Below, piece after piece: positions 45,206 to 56,704 of a stretch of 64,000 bases of DNA. The stretch spans positions 27,717,119-27,781,118 of the forward strand of contig CM077648.1 in assembly GCA_039707465.1 (NCBI GenBank), in the 5' to 3' direction. The notes below the pieces were generated by a model. That model was given only the letters and a program-made list of their open reading frames with translations. It was not told the DNA's origin and did not search any database. How positions within the stretch are numbered: the stretch's first letter is position 1; each line of letters begins with the position of its first letter. The stretch is from Rhabdophis nuchalis (lineage: Eukaryota > Chordata > Lepidosauria > Squamata > Natricidae). The translations under genes were made by a program, and so were the position numbers.

Positions 45206-45367
45206 CAGAGAGTCCTTAACTTATAACCACACCCTGTAACTGATTTGTAATTTCCATTGTTATGTAGTTATTGCAGTCATGAGGTGAGTCATCATATGAT
45301 CGGATCCTGATACCATCATAACTTCGAATCATTTTTAAACAAACAGTCATAAGTTAAGGACTACTTG
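45206..45367. mobile_element. Tigger-like MITE, internally deleted
   Basis: Left end CAGAGAGTCCTTAACTTATA and right end GTCATAAGTTAAGGACTACTTG are inverted. At 162 bp it lacks the central third of the 370-bp copies. TA follows on the right (45368-45369) but not on the left. Oriented opposite to the copy at 34619 by its internal blocks. Confidence 0.8.
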
Positions 45368-45369
45368 TA

Positions 45370-46797
45370 TGCTGATTTATTGCTAGGAACACTTTAAATT
45401 TCAATGTTCCATTTTGCATGTTCAATATGTATAAAAGACAAACCGTTTTCTTTTAGGATGTCTTTCTACAGTGTTTAGAAAGCAACAATTCTTCCACCCC
45501 ATGTTTGAAACTGATTGTGCATATATATATATTTAGCTTAATGTTGGCATTAGATTATATACCTATGGCAGATGGGACACGGTCAATGAGGTAGCTTACC
45601 TCACCTTTATATAACTATAAATGTCAGACAATAACATTTAGGGAAGGGGAAGATACTCTTACATATTACCTATTATGTTTTGTCCCCATTCCTCTAAGAC
45701 CATATTATTTCAAGTTATTATTTCAAGTATTGTTCATATAGTTTTCATAATAATAAAGTAGAAAAGGTAAATAAGTTGCATCTGAGCACTATATTTGAAA
45801 AATAGGCACTGGATGGTAAAATTAACTATCACCCTTAGTCCTTTTTTTTTTTTTCACAGTAGCCTAATCTGAGATTTAGTAAAGTTTGCCTTTGAAGTTA
45901 ATAATAATTGACAGCTTTGAAGGGAACATTCAGTTTGGACTATTTGTAACATTGGCTCAGTTAGCTACTACAAGGAATGTAAAGGGGGTTGTTTCCTTAT
46001 CTGAAAAGCAAGAGAAGTTGTGTTCCAATATTGGCACAAGAGGCTTTTCAGATTTTAAAAAGAGACAAAAGATCAAGGTCAATAGCTTAACTGAGCACCT
46101 TTAACTACTCTTAATTGCTCATTCTATATCACTAAGTGTCCCAAGGAGCATTTTTCCTCGCTTTTGCTCAGAATCTTATCTTTCATTTTTGATTATGTGA
46201 TCGTAAATTATGGCATTATATATCCTGTCATTCCATTTTATTTAGGAATTAAATTCTATGTTTCCTTACATTTTAATAAGCAAATAAACATACTGCAAAA
46301 ATGAGAGTACTGTGTATAAATAGTCTAATTTAAGAGCATTTCCATAATGCAAGAGTAATTTAAATTAAATGCTTTTGGTCAAATACAGAAAATAATTTTA
46401 TCCATTATGTGATTAGTTTTTAGACATTGACATATATACTAAATGTTTATACAGACACATACACAAATAAACACACACATGTGCACTGTATTTCTTTCCC
46501 TCATTGTCATTCCTTTGGATGGAAAAAAAACTTATTTCTCTCTCAAAAGATTAAAAATATGTTGCACTAACACTGACTGTGTACTGATTATGTATTGATT
46601 ATGAGAGATTTAGAAATATGTAAGAGCTCCAGTGTACAGTTCTCCCTTCAGAGATATGCATCTTCCCATAATTCAGTTAAAACCTAAGAAGAGAAGATAG
46701 CATGAGAAATTCTTTAATGGGTCATTTTTAGAAGTGCAGGTGGATAGGGAAATTATACAGTGAGAGAAAGATGCATCAGAAAAAACAAAACCTTCAA
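45370..46797. other. No recognised feature
   Basis: AT-rich sequence with a T14 run at 45842-45855. The 72-codon frame at 45886-46104 has no recognised domain. Confidence 0.4.
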
Positions 46798-46960
46798 TAG
46801 CAATAGCAATAGCAATTAGACTTACTGGTATATACCCCTTCATAATGCTTTTAGAGCCCTCTCTAAGCGGTTTGCAGAGTCAGCATATTGCCCCCAACAA
46901 TCTGGGTCCCCATTTTATAAAGATAGATTACAGATATGGCAAAAATGCAATTTAGAATCA
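46798..46960. mobile_element. Snake-type interspersed repeat end with (CAATAG)n
   Basis: Three to four CAATAG units (46796-46817) are followed by TTAGACTTACTGGTATATAC, TCTAAGCGGTTTGCAGAGTC and CCCAACAATCTGGGTCCCC. I recall this arrangement as a frequent snake repeat with a microsatellite at its 3' end, probably LINE-derived and read on the minus strand. The class is not certain. Confidence 0.6.
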
Positions 46961-47063
46961 TTCTAATTGCATTTCTGATAGGTTGAAAATAAAAAAGGGC
47001 GAAAGAATTTCAGATATCTGAAGCACAGTTATGCATAATATTATCTAATATTGTTTTTTTACT

Positions 47064-47165
47064 GTAAACCCCAGCTATGTAACAGCATCTAACCAACCTT
47101 GGCTGATCTTGAAAAAATAAACAGGATTGATCTAGTTAGTTAATGAATGGGACACCAGCAGCAGA
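47064..47165 (+). pseudogene. 5S rRNA-like sequence (5S-derived SINE or pseudogene)
   Basis: The order GGCTGATCTTGAAAAA, ACAGGATTGATCTAGTTAG, then ATGAATGGGACACC follows 5S rRNA from its centre onwards (TCTGATCTCGGAAGC, GGGTCGGGCCTGGTTAG, TTGGATGGGAGACC) with many changes. The internal promoter region is therefore present but heavily mutated. SINE3-type elements and simple 5S pseudogenes are both possible. The 5' third is not clearly alignable by eye. Confidence 0.45.
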
Positions 47166-48030
47166 TCAAAGGGCTATAGACCTGGGAAGCAAAAGCTAAG
47201 TATTTTATAATACACTCTAAAAAGTTAGTTAATGTTTCTATTTGGGATAAGCATCAAAGGTCAAGATGAACTTGAACTATTTGCTGTTTTGTCATGGATA
47301 TTATTTTTAAAGAAATGGTGAAACCAGAAACCTTTCAGATTGTCCCTTCAATCAAGTAATCATTCATAGGGTGATATTGGAACAATTTCTATTGATAATT
47401 AATAGATTTTGCTATTGCAGGCAGATTGCCTGACCAAGTGAAAACTCTTCTTTAGATAAGAATTCGCGATGATATAGGATTTTTAAATTCTGAATACTTA
47501 GAGCAAGACGGCGATCTACTATTGTTTTTTTAAAAAGTTACGTTTATTTTGGTAAGTGCTTAAAGAGGCAGAAAATGTTGTCTTCAACTTGTTTTCTTCA
47601 TGCTCTATTAGACCTAATATTAAACCATATCTAAAGTATCACCCATAAGGCTTTGACAAATCCACTTTAACTGCAGTCTTGCCCTTCATTTTGACTTCAA
47701 AATATTCACCTATTCTCCTGGATTTGTACTGTTTAACCCAGAGATAAAGGTAAGCTTCTATTTTTAATATCAACGGATTATATCTTCCTGTTATATGCCT
47801 AGATTCAATAGAGTGTTTTCAATCTAAGCACATCTATTTTGAAGAAAGCAGTAATGCCACTGTGTTACAATAACGGTAGTTATTACAAAGCTAGATAATA
47901 TTTTTTTAAAAATTAACAATCTTTCATTTAATTAATTCAATTGCTGCAATTTTATCTACCTACCACTTTTTTCAGACGATTGTTCCCAGTGTTATCCTTC
48001 CTACAACCATTATGATAAATTATCATGACT
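47166..48030. other. No recognised feature
   Basis: AT-rich spacer up to the hAT hairpin. Confidence 0.4.
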
Positions 48031-48038
48031 GCATAGAC

Positions 48039-48173
48039 CAGGGGTCTGCAAAGTTGGCTCTTTTAAGACTGGTGGACTTCAACTCCCAGAATTCCCCAGC
48101 CAGCATAGCTGGCTGTGGAATTCTGGGAGTTGAAGTCCACCAGTCTTAAAAGAGCCAACTTTGCAGACCCCTG
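48039..48173. mobile_element. Palindromic hAT-type MITE, nearly perfect hairpin
   Basis: A 135-bp palindrome starting CAGGGGTCTGCAAAGTTGGC and ending in its complement. The centre is CCAGCCAGCATAGCTGGCTG. The 8-bp sequence GCATAGAC flanks it at 48031-48038 and 48174-48181. The arms differ at only a few positions, so this is one of the youngest or best-kept insertions here. Confidence 0.97.
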
Positions 48174-48187
48174 GCATAGACCACATC

Positions 48188-48231
48188 TGTTTGTTTGTTT
48201 GTTTGTTTGTTGATTTATTTATTTATTTATT
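48188..48231. repeat. (GTTT)n/(ATTT)n microsatellite
   Basis: About six GTTT units followed by about four ATTT units, leading directly into the composite repeat at 48232. Confidence 0.95.
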
Positions 48232-49997
48232 AGCTATACCCGGCCACGCGTTGCTGTGGCCCAGTCTGGTTAAATGGCCAACCAATCTGCACACATACAC
48301 ACAACCACCGTATAACCCCCAACCTACCTACCTACTGTATTTCTCCCTATCTATCCCTCTATCTACCTACCTACCTATTGTATTTCTCCCTATCTATCCC
48401 TCTATCTACTTACCTATTGTATTTCTCCCTATCTGTCCCTCTACCTACCTACCTACCTACCTACCTACCTACTGTGTTTCTCTCTATCTATCTATCCCCC
48501 TACCTACCTATTGTATTTCTCCCTATCTATCCCTGTACCTGCCTACCTATCTACCTACTGTATTTCTTACCCTCTATCTATCCCTCTATTTATCTACCTA
48601 CCTACTGTATTTCTCCCTCTATCTATCCCTCTACCTACCTACCTACTGTATTTCTCCCTCTCTATCTATCCCTGTAGTTACCTACCTACCTACCTACTGT
48701 ATTTCTCCCACTATCTATCCCTCTACCTACCTACCTACCTACCTACCTACCGTATTCTTCCCTCTCTCCCTCTACATACCTACCTACCTATTGTATTTAT
48801 CTCTATATACCTGTACCTATCTACCTGTACCTGCTGTATTCATCCCTCTCGTTTATCCCTCTACTTACCTAACTACCTACTGTATTTCTTCCTCTCTCTA
48901 TATTCCTCTACCTAAATAAATAGCCCTGCCCTCCCCAGACCACCCCCCCTCAGTCAACCCCCTCCAGGCCCCCCTCCCTTCCTCCCTCCCTTGTGCCTAA
49001 CACAGTGGTGGGCAATGTCATTAGTCTCTTTGTCCCTCTGTTCCTCCTTCCTTCTCTGTCTTTCTCTGTCATTCTCTCTGTCTCTCTCTCTCTCTACTTC
49101 CTCCCCCATCTCTGTCACTCTGTTTGCGTATGATTGCCTGTCTATCTTTCCCTCACTCATTCTCTCTGTGTGTCTGTCTCTCTCCCCTCCCTTTCTCTCT
49201 GTCACTGTGTGTGTGCCTGTCGATCTCTCTCATTCATTATCTCTCTGTTCGTCTCTCCCTCCCTCTCTGTCTCTCTGTGTATCAGTCTCCCCCCTCCCCT
49301 CCGCAAGCAGCGAAAAGGCCGGCATATCGGGCTGAGGAGTCTAGGGCTGCCTCCTCCCACAGTGAGCGTGGCCTTCTGGGCACCGCATGCCCACCCCCAC
49401 CAGCCCCGCACCGCCGCCACCGCCGTCCCCGAGCCCCGCGACACGCAGCCCCCGCCGCCTGGCAGGCGCACCACAGGGAGGACAGCCGGCCATGCCCCCA
49501 CCAGCTCTCTCCAATGGCTCCGGAAAGTGCACCTCGGTGGCCATCGGAAAGAGCTAGTGGAGACGCGGCCGGCTGCCCCGCCCGACACGCCCGCCAGGCG
49601 ACTACCACACGGGGCTTGGACGCTTCTGATCCTGTGGCCTTGCGTGCGTGTGCACGTGCGTGTGTGTGTGGAAGAGAGCGGCTGCAGGCAGACAGGGAGG
49701 CGCATGCATTGCTTTCCAGGTTGCCCCTGGCAATGTTCCTTCAAGGCGGTTTTCTGCCATTACGTGTCCATGACGTACAGCCGGATGGGAGGAGTTACAC
49801 GGAGCTTAAACCGTGTTCAGTGAGTAACTTTTATTTGTGCCTGCCTTGCACATGATACATGTGTGCTAGGCACAAAATGATTCGGTATTCTATTATCAGA
49901 AGTGCTTGTCAACATTGTGTGAAAGTTTGATGTAAATCGGTCCTGTACTTTTTGAGATTAGTGGATTCGTACAAACTATTTTACATTTTTATTTATA
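48232..49997 (+). mobile_element. Composite interspersed repeat: hairpin start, CTAC minisatellite, CT-rich block, GC-rich block, conserved 3' part
   Basis: It starts CTATACCCGGCCACGCGTTG, where GCCACGCGTTGCTGTGGC can form a hairpin (48243-48260). The parts in order are a CTAC/CTAT minisatellite (48310-48915), a C-rich spacer, a CT-rich block (49015-49290), a CpG-rich block (49295-49810), and a 3' segment with GTGAAAGTTTGATGTAAATC and ACTTTTTGAGATTAGTGGAT. It ends at TTTATATAGA before an ATTT run. I recognise both ends as recurrent in squamate DNA but cannot name the family. All open frames (up to 252 codons) follow the low complexity and are not genes. Confidence 0.6.
48310..48915. repeat. 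(CTAC)n/(CTAT)n degenerate minisatellite
   Basis: About 13 blocks. Each has the form TTGTATTTCTCCCTATCTAT followed by CCCTCTA and a variable run of CTAC units. Block length varies from about 40 to 60 bp because the CTAC run changes. The frame of Tyr, Leu, Pro, Thr and Ser (48161-48919) is an artefact. Confidence 0.95.
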
Positions 49998-50002
49998 TAG
50001 AT

Positions 50003-50069
<67 letters not shown>

Positions 50070-50072
50070 TAT
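49998..50072. repeat. (ATTT)n microsatellite
   Basis: About 17 ATTT units. It lies between the composite repeat and a LINE-type 3' region and could belong to the tail of either. Confidence 0.95.
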
Positions 50073-50710
50073 TTTATGCTGCCATCTCCCCTCTAAGGTG
50101 ACTCTTGGTGGCTTCCAGGTCATAAAAAGATGGCTAGAAAAGTAATTAAAATATTAAAACTCTACAGATTAAAATTTTAAGGCTATACAAAAACCAGGAC
50201 CAAGAGATGGATGGCACAGAGATGTGGTGATCTTATTCAGTAGCGAATGCCTCTCTTGGGGCCACAAGCCAACCAGCAAAACCAAATTTCAAAACCCTTC
50301 CAGAAGGCCAAAAGAGTAGGACCAATTCTCATTTCCAGTGGTAGAGTATTCCACAGGCTCAGTAGGAGAAGTTTTTCTCCTTGACGCCACCTATCAAAAT
50401 AACTTAGCAAACAAGGTAGCAGGCTTATTTCGCAGGTACAAGTGAGGTAGGCTAGTTCCTTTGTGATGAAACAGCTCTTTAGATACTCTGGATAGGGCTG
50501 TAATAAACAACACCTTGAATTGGACCCAGAAACAAGCTGATAACTAATGCAACTTGTACAGTAGCAATGTTACAAGTGCCACCATAGGGTCCCCCATTAT
50601 CTGTGCACCACTGCATTCTGCATCAGCTGTAGCTTCCAAATATTCTTCAAGGGTATCCCATGTAGAATACATTGCAGTAATCTAACTGAGAGATGACCAG
50701 GGCATGAGTG
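50073..50710 (-). mobile_element. Squamate LINE-type 3' region, longest copy
   Basis: Blocks TTTTATGCTGCCATCTCCCC, GATGGATGGC, GTAGAGTATTCCACAGGCTC, ACACCTTGAATTGGACCCAG, CATTCTGCATCAGCTGTAGC and CATTGCAGTAATCTAACTGA are in the order of a reptilian LINE family known to me, read on the minus strand with the ATTT tail at the left. No reverse transcriptase is visible. It is about 640 bp and 5'-truncated. The class (CR1 or L2 type) is uncertain. Confidence 0.55.
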
Positions 50711-50866
50711 ATTGTGCAGGATCTCATAGTTCAGATAAGGGCGCAACTGGCACACAACATATGAAACATCTTACAATTACTTCAATTGCAAGTCATTGTA
50801 ATTGTAATATTAGATGGTTGCAGTTGAGATTTGTGCTAGCCATTTCAATCACACATGACTTTTATC

Positions 50867-51086
50867 CAGTGGTGAAATTCAACATTTTTACTACCGGTTC
50901 TGTGGGCCTGACTTGGTGGGTGTGGTATGGCTTGGTGGGCATGGCAGGTGAAGGATACTGCAAAATCACCATTCCCAGCCCACTCTGGGGTCAGCAAGAG
51001 GTGGCATTTGCTGGTTCTCTGAACTACTCAAAATTTCTGCTACCGGTTCTCCAGACACTGTCAGAACCTGATGGATTTCACCCCTG
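50867..51086 (+). mobile_element. hAT-type MITE, single-unit progenitor form of the minisatellite family
   Basis: It starts CAGTGGTGAAATTCAACATT and ends GATGGATTTCACCCCTG. The 8-bp sequence CTTTTATC flanks it at 50859-50866 and 51087-51094. At 50947-50990 there is exactly one unit, GAAGGATACTGCAAAATCAC plus CATTCCCAGCCCACTC, of the sequence that occurs about 22 times at 25040-25975. Everything else is collinear with the large element. Confidence 0.96.
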
Positions 51087-51094
51087 CTTTTATC

Positions 51095-52182
51095 CTTCAT
51101 TCCATTTACATAGTATATGTTACTTTTCCTAATCCATTTGCCAACCTTCAAATTTATTTTGCAGTTCTCCTTGTTCCTTTTACTCCGTCTCTTTTCCCAT
51201 GATATCTGCTGCTTACCGCAAAGAACGTTGATGTCCTTTTACAGTTTGTTATATTCAATCCATAAAATAGACTTTCTTCAGCGTTAACAATGGAATTATA
51301 TCACTGACTTCACCTCAATGAACAAGATAATAAATTGAGCCTTAGGCAACTGTTCTAACACTATGGCTACCTCCCAATATGTGCCTCTTCCAAGTACTAT
51401 TTTGTAAATTGTGGGATTATATTCGTTCTTAAGACATTTCTCCTTTTGGGGCTTTGTTTCTACTACAACTAGTTAAAATATTTGCTTATTTCAATCTCTT
51501 TGTAAGATTCAAGTAATACAATCCATGTCAATTTTTTATTGGTTGGCTAGTTGGTTGGTTTGCTACTACAGCAGCCCAGTCAATTATTGCTAGGGGTTAT
51601 ATCTCTGTCTCTCCCACCACAAAAGTCTTTCATATATTTCAATTTAGATTAAGAAGTGAGAGAATTCCATTCTCCCAAGCATGCTCATGCTTTAATGTTG
51701 ATGGGGAAAACTGTATCATCCAGAGCACATTCCAATTCATGCCTTTGGGCAGAATAGGTAAAGGTAGAAGAAAATACCATAGAAAAGCTATATATATTTT
51801 AATACACCATATCAATTATTGTGTAAATATGGAGTATTTGTGGCACCAAAAGAAAACTAGAGAGGGAAGAGAATGTGCAAATTAGGGAACAATTCTACAA
51901 ATTCCTCATGCAAGCAAAGTTTCAAGATCTTCAAAATAAAAATATAATCAATCAAAAGAAATAAAAAAATAAAACAATATAATTGATTGTACATATTGTG
52001 ACAAAATGGGGAAATGTGAAAGCTAAAATGTATACCACAGCATAACTGATTATCTTCTAAGAAATTCAATGAGGTTGATAAGCACTGACTGGAAAAACTG
52101 GGTGATACATACATCTTAAAATTGAAACACCTTGCTCTAAACAATGAGGGAAGACGCTATTTAAAAAACTGGACATCACATA
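51095..52182. other. No recognised feature
   Basis: AT-rich sequence. The minus frame at 51857-52144 (95 codons) has no known domain. Confidence 0.4.
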
Positions 52183-52190
52183 TGCTAGAT

Positions 52191-52566
52191 CCGTGATGGG
52201 GAACCTATGGCGCGCATGCCACAGGAGGCATGCAGCGCCCTCTCTGTGAACACACAAGACATCACCCCAGTTTAGCTCTGCCACACATGCACTTGTGTCT
52301 CCCACCGGCCAGCTGGTCTTCGAATCTCTGTCATGCATGTGTAGGGCAAGGCAGGTGTGGTGGGCATGCGCATGCACGGGGGGCACATGTGTGGGGCATG
52401 CTCACCTGCACAGGGTTGGGGCACATGCAGGGGGCAGGCACACATGTGCAGGGGCCATAGTGCATGCCCGGGGATGTGCGTGCATTGCATTTTGGTCGTT
52501 CAGCCACGCACATGCGCATTTATGCATGCTTTGGGCACCCGATCTGGAAAAGGTTAGCCATCACTG
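52191..52566. mobile_element. hAT-type MITE (AACCTATGGC type)
   Basis: Left end CCGTGATGGGGAACCTATGG and right end AAAGGTTAGCCATCACTG are inverted. Flanks TGCTAGAT and TGCTATGT match at 6 of 8. The interior holds CAGCTGGTCTTCGAATC and long CATG/CACA-rich sequence. It is the same family as 26788-27054 but 109 bp longer. Frames of 62-106 codons on both strands are compositional. Confidence 0.82.
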
Positions 52567-52574
52567 TGCTATGT

Positions 52575-53540
52575 GCTGCAAATTTAAAAACAAATAATCC
52601 AAAACCTAATGTCCATGGCCTTCATTCCTAAAACTATCTGTTCTTATCTTTTGCTAGTGTGATTTCTCTATATCCAGAAATTAGCTAATGGGGAAGAAAA
52701 AAATTCAAAAGAGAGAGAAAATGGACGCCCCTATTTGGTGTACCTATTACGGATGACGTATGTTAGAATAACACAAAAATGTTCCCATATCTGTATACTT
52801 TTATCCCACCCAGATGAGCAACTTACGTATTACATGAATCATATTTTGAAATGAATGTAACCAAAGAGCTGGCAACATTTCTTTGCAGTGAATCATTAAC
52901 ATTAGCAGAGATACAAGCAGTATATCTTAAGCCATCTATCCCACCAACTTAATCAGTCAAATCTTTGGCTTCCACTTATTTTTAACTCTTTGTTCCTGTA
53001 TGTCATATTTGAACTTCCTTTAGCTGCTGGGAATAACAGATTAAAGATTATGTTGACACTGTTTTAATACAGGAGTTGGAGAAAGGAGCATTTCTCAAGA
53101 AATTATATGGTTCCCTTGACCTCATTGTTGATCTTTTAGTTGTATTTTAAATCCTAGCTGATTATGTTTAACTTCCCTAACTTTTAATTCTCCATTATAT
53201 TTGTTTTTAATTGAATAAGGTTTTTCCCCCCAGTGTTTAATCCCAGTTTTGTTCAGTTTCTTTTTTTAAACTTAGTTATTACCGTATATGTTTTATTCTA
53301 AAATGAAAAAGGAAATAAACTATCTTCAATATGCCTGATTTATATTAAATTGCTTGGGACATTTAAGTTGCCTTAAAGACTGGAATTTTTTCCCATTTTC
53401 AAAAGCAGAAAATATTCCGCACTCCTCCTCAAGATGGCTGTTGAATAGTAAAGGATTTTTTTTATCTTGCCAATGATCTGCTGGTTTTGCTGCTAAAGCT
53501 TGTTCTTTAGCGGTGCTGTTCCGTGGATTTGAATGGGACC
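52575..53540. other. No recognised feature
   Basis: AT-rich spacer. A 79-codon minus frame at 53326-53565 has no recognised domain. Confidence 0.4.
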
Positions 53541-53544
53541 AGGC

Positions 53545-53690
53545 ATGAAATGTTCTAATCTTCACTACCGGTTTGGAACCGGGAGTTCATGTGTGGCACT
53601 TCTGTGCATGCACAAAACCTTCTGCACATGCGCAGTGTTGTGATAACATCTAGGTGGGTGAGCACAGTCTCTTACAGTATAAGGGGGACT
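53545..53690 (+). mobile_element. hAT-type MITE fragment
   Basis: It starts CAGGCATGAAATGTTCTAAT and contains CACTACCGGTTTGGAACCGG, both in the order of the CAGTGGTGAAATTCA family. The right end is not found, so the element is truncated or decayed. Confidence 0.55.
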
Positions 53691-53697
53691 GGCATAA

Positions 53698-53995
53698 ATT
53701 ATTTATTTATTTATTTATTTCAAATTATATGGTCACTCATTTCAAATTCATAAACAGCTGGCAAAAATTAAAAACACTAGCAAATTAACGATTGCTTGGA
53801 GTGCGCCATCATCTTGCTGCTCCAACTCTGGGACAAAACCATGATTTTAAGGCCTTAGAAAGGTCAAAGGGCCCATTTGGTGGGATGTTCCATCAGCACT
53901 CGGCAAGCACCACAAGAGAAAAGGTTCTCTTCCTCCTTAAAGGATGATACCTGGAGCACACCTTTTCTGCTGGACTGTGGGTGCCATCTTGGTTT
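53698..53995 (-). mobile_element. Squamate LINE-type 3' region
   Basis: An ATTT tail (53700-53724) is followed by blocks GGGATGTTCCATCAGCACTC, AGAGAAAAGGTTCTCTTCCT and CTTTTCTGCTGGACTG. These parallel the 38838-39330 and 50073-50710 copies. Confidence 0.45.
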
Positions 53996-56587
53996 TTTTA
54001 ACCCCTTCCCTGAAGAAGCTTATATCAGATGCTTATATCAGATTATAGGCAGATAGCTAACTGTGATTGACTAGATACTACAAAAATTTTGATTCAGGAA
54101 AATCAAAATGCTTGGAATAATATTTATCTTTTATTAGAAAAATGTAGGTATTACAGCCAAATTATTTCCAGGGCATGAGGTAAGAAATGCTTGCAGCCAA
54201 GATGGAATCCTTGTATCCTGAAAGCACTACTAAACTACAAGAGAGTGGGAGGGAAAGATGGTGGTACATGATAATCCTATTGTGTCTTTATGAAAAGAGA
54301 TAATTATTCTTTTGAGCAATGATTAATCAATTACAGAATTATTTATGACAGTAAAATGACAGCCTATACTTATGAACAATAAGTCAGAAGCATTGGCATA
54401 TTGCACAAGGAGGGAGGAGTCCTGATTTCTTTGTGAACAGGCCCGGCTGTGAGTAATTGCTTCCCACAATTGTTTGGATGCCAATACTTGGCATTATTAA
54501 GCATCGTTCACACTAATTCAACTGGTAACTCAGAGTTTCATTTATAGATATAGATGTAGAGAAATGTTAGATTGGTCTATATGTCTGGAAATCATTTGTT
54601 GAATGGGAAGAAAGGAATTATTTTAAAAATGCTAAATTGAGTAATAGAATCCTAGTATCAAAATTAGATAAAATTGATCCAGACATTTAGCCTGCCCCTT
54701 TATTCTCAAGAAAACATATCCATTAATTAAAATCTCAGATTACATCCTCTTTGTTCACATTAATAAATGGTAGATGGAATGACTCTATGGTTACCACTTT
54801 TATCTCCAGGACATTGGTCTACCAGAGGAAAAACAACAAATCAACAAATGTTGATCTGAGGACCACTTGATCAGATATATAAGCATCTATGCCGATATTG
54901 CAAGTTACAAGTGTATATCTCCATAAATGTAATAGCATTGGGTGTAATCAGAAGAAAATGAATTTCAGTCCTACATACAGTGACAGTGAAATATTAAGAG
55001 TTACCTTGAGGTAAGATGGGCAGAATATAAATTTTATAAATAAATGAATTAAAGTAGCTATTGGAATTGATTAATCATGTGCCATTTTCAACTCCTTGAA
55101 AATACATAGATAGGTTTTCTTCAAGATGATATACCTAACCTGCTCTTTCATGTCTTTTAATAGTTCCTTTATCACCTCTGTAACTGAGTCCATCCGTTAT
55201 GTTCTTCTTCTATTTGTTTCTATCTTTTTAGAGAATGGGATCTTTGCAGATAAAAGCCATTATAAAGCAGAAGTTAAATAGTAACAATACATACATGTTA
55301 CTCCAATTGTGTGATTTTTTTTTTTTAAATTAAGAACACTTTTAAGAAATCTACATGCATGTCTATTGAAATAAAGAGATAATAACATTGTCTCTATTGG
55401 TTATTAATTCATCTTTCATTGTAATTTGCTACCAGTTCCTAAACACTCACTGAAAGTTTTCTCTGATTATTTTGTAGTTATCCATAGATATGTAATGATG
55501 TGACTTTACTGACCTTATTAAAAGCAATTTAGCAGGAGTACCAACATTATTAAAAACGAAATTGAAAGGAAAATTCCAAGAAACCATGAAAGAAATCTGT
55601 TGCTCTGAAAGATTACCAGACTAGGCTTCAGTTCAGATTGTATTTCTATCTCTATCCAAGACTAAAATGGTTTGCATCCTTTTTTCCTTGACCCTCATTA
55701 CATTTTATGAGTTTTTCCTTCTGAGTTTATGTGGCCTCTTCACCTGCACTGATTCTGTCAGGAGGAACAAAGTAAATAAAGGTCAAGATAGATGTCAACC
55801 TAAGCAATTACTAAGAGAAGAACTTGTACATGACCTTGAGATTAGAAACAGTGACCTGTCATACTGGTAAAGGAGAGCAGGGCCCCTTTTTAATCTACAA
55901 ATTTACACCCACTGATTCAAATGGAACTCTGGTTTATTTGCATTTTAATCACTCCCCAATTTATTCCAGGTCTATTTTGGTTTTCTCATCTTCTTTTCTA
56001 GATAGGCCATCAATATATAGCCCAGACAGCAGCAGGGGAGGAATTTATAAAGGCAATAGCACAGATGTTATTCAACATACCAAAGCAGAGTTCACCTTTT
56101 CATTAAAGTGAACTATGTTGTGACAGTAATGCCTATTGCAATGAGATACTGTATGCATGTCATGCAGAGAAAATTTCTGTTGTTGTTGAGAGGTACATTC
56201 CTGGGGGGAAAAAACCCGTCTGTAGCTTCATGATAGCCCTGGGTAAAGTCAAAGCCAAAAGGGGGCAATCCGCTCCCCTTACTGCTCTCTTTCTTTTTTT
56301 CTTCCTATGAAATTGATGCCTCTGAAGCGAAGGGAAGAAATTAGTCTGGTTTGCATTGGAACACAACTTATCCATTTTTGCATTAAAGTGGTCTAAATTG
56401 CAATCTAAATTCAATATTTCCTTCAAACTTCGCACTTCTCAAACATACTTTAAACTGACACAATATCAGTTCAGGCTAATAGGCACTTTTCAAATCTTAA
56501 CCTATATTTATATAACAAGTATATAACAAGTCATTACATGTTCTTGCTTAGCTTTCTCTAGCATGTTATGTAATCCAAGATAATATA
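53996..56587. other. Mostly no recognised feature
   Basis: AT-rich sequence. A short piece at 55005-55050 (CTTGAGGTAAGATGGGCAGA plus an AAAT tail) looks like the plus-strand terminus of the LINE-type repeat seen at 50073. Frames at 55667-56111 and 56160-56435 have no domain content. Confidence 0.45.
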
Positions 56588-56588
56588 T

Positions 56589-56623
<35 letters not shown>

Positions 56624-56704
56624 GGATGGATGGATGGATGGATGGATGGATGGATGGATGGATGGATGGATGGATGGATGGATGGATGGATGGATGGATG
56701 GATG
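56589..56704. repeat. (GATA)8(GATG)21 microsatellite
   Basis: Eight GATA units (56589-56620) switch without interruption to 21 GATG units (56621-56704). All units in my reading are perfect. The minus-strand frame rich in Ser, Ile, His and Pro is an artefact. Confidence 0.97.

Noticed and set aside
48310..48915. CRISPR-like array of repeats
   Set aside because: Blocks vary in length, spacers are themselves CTAC simple repeats, and the context is a vertebrate genome.
48161..49855. Frames of 134-252 codons across the CTAC and CT-rich blocks
   Set aside because: Composition-driven. The frames change phase with the repeat and contain only Ser, Leu, Pro, Thr, Tyr and Cys runs.
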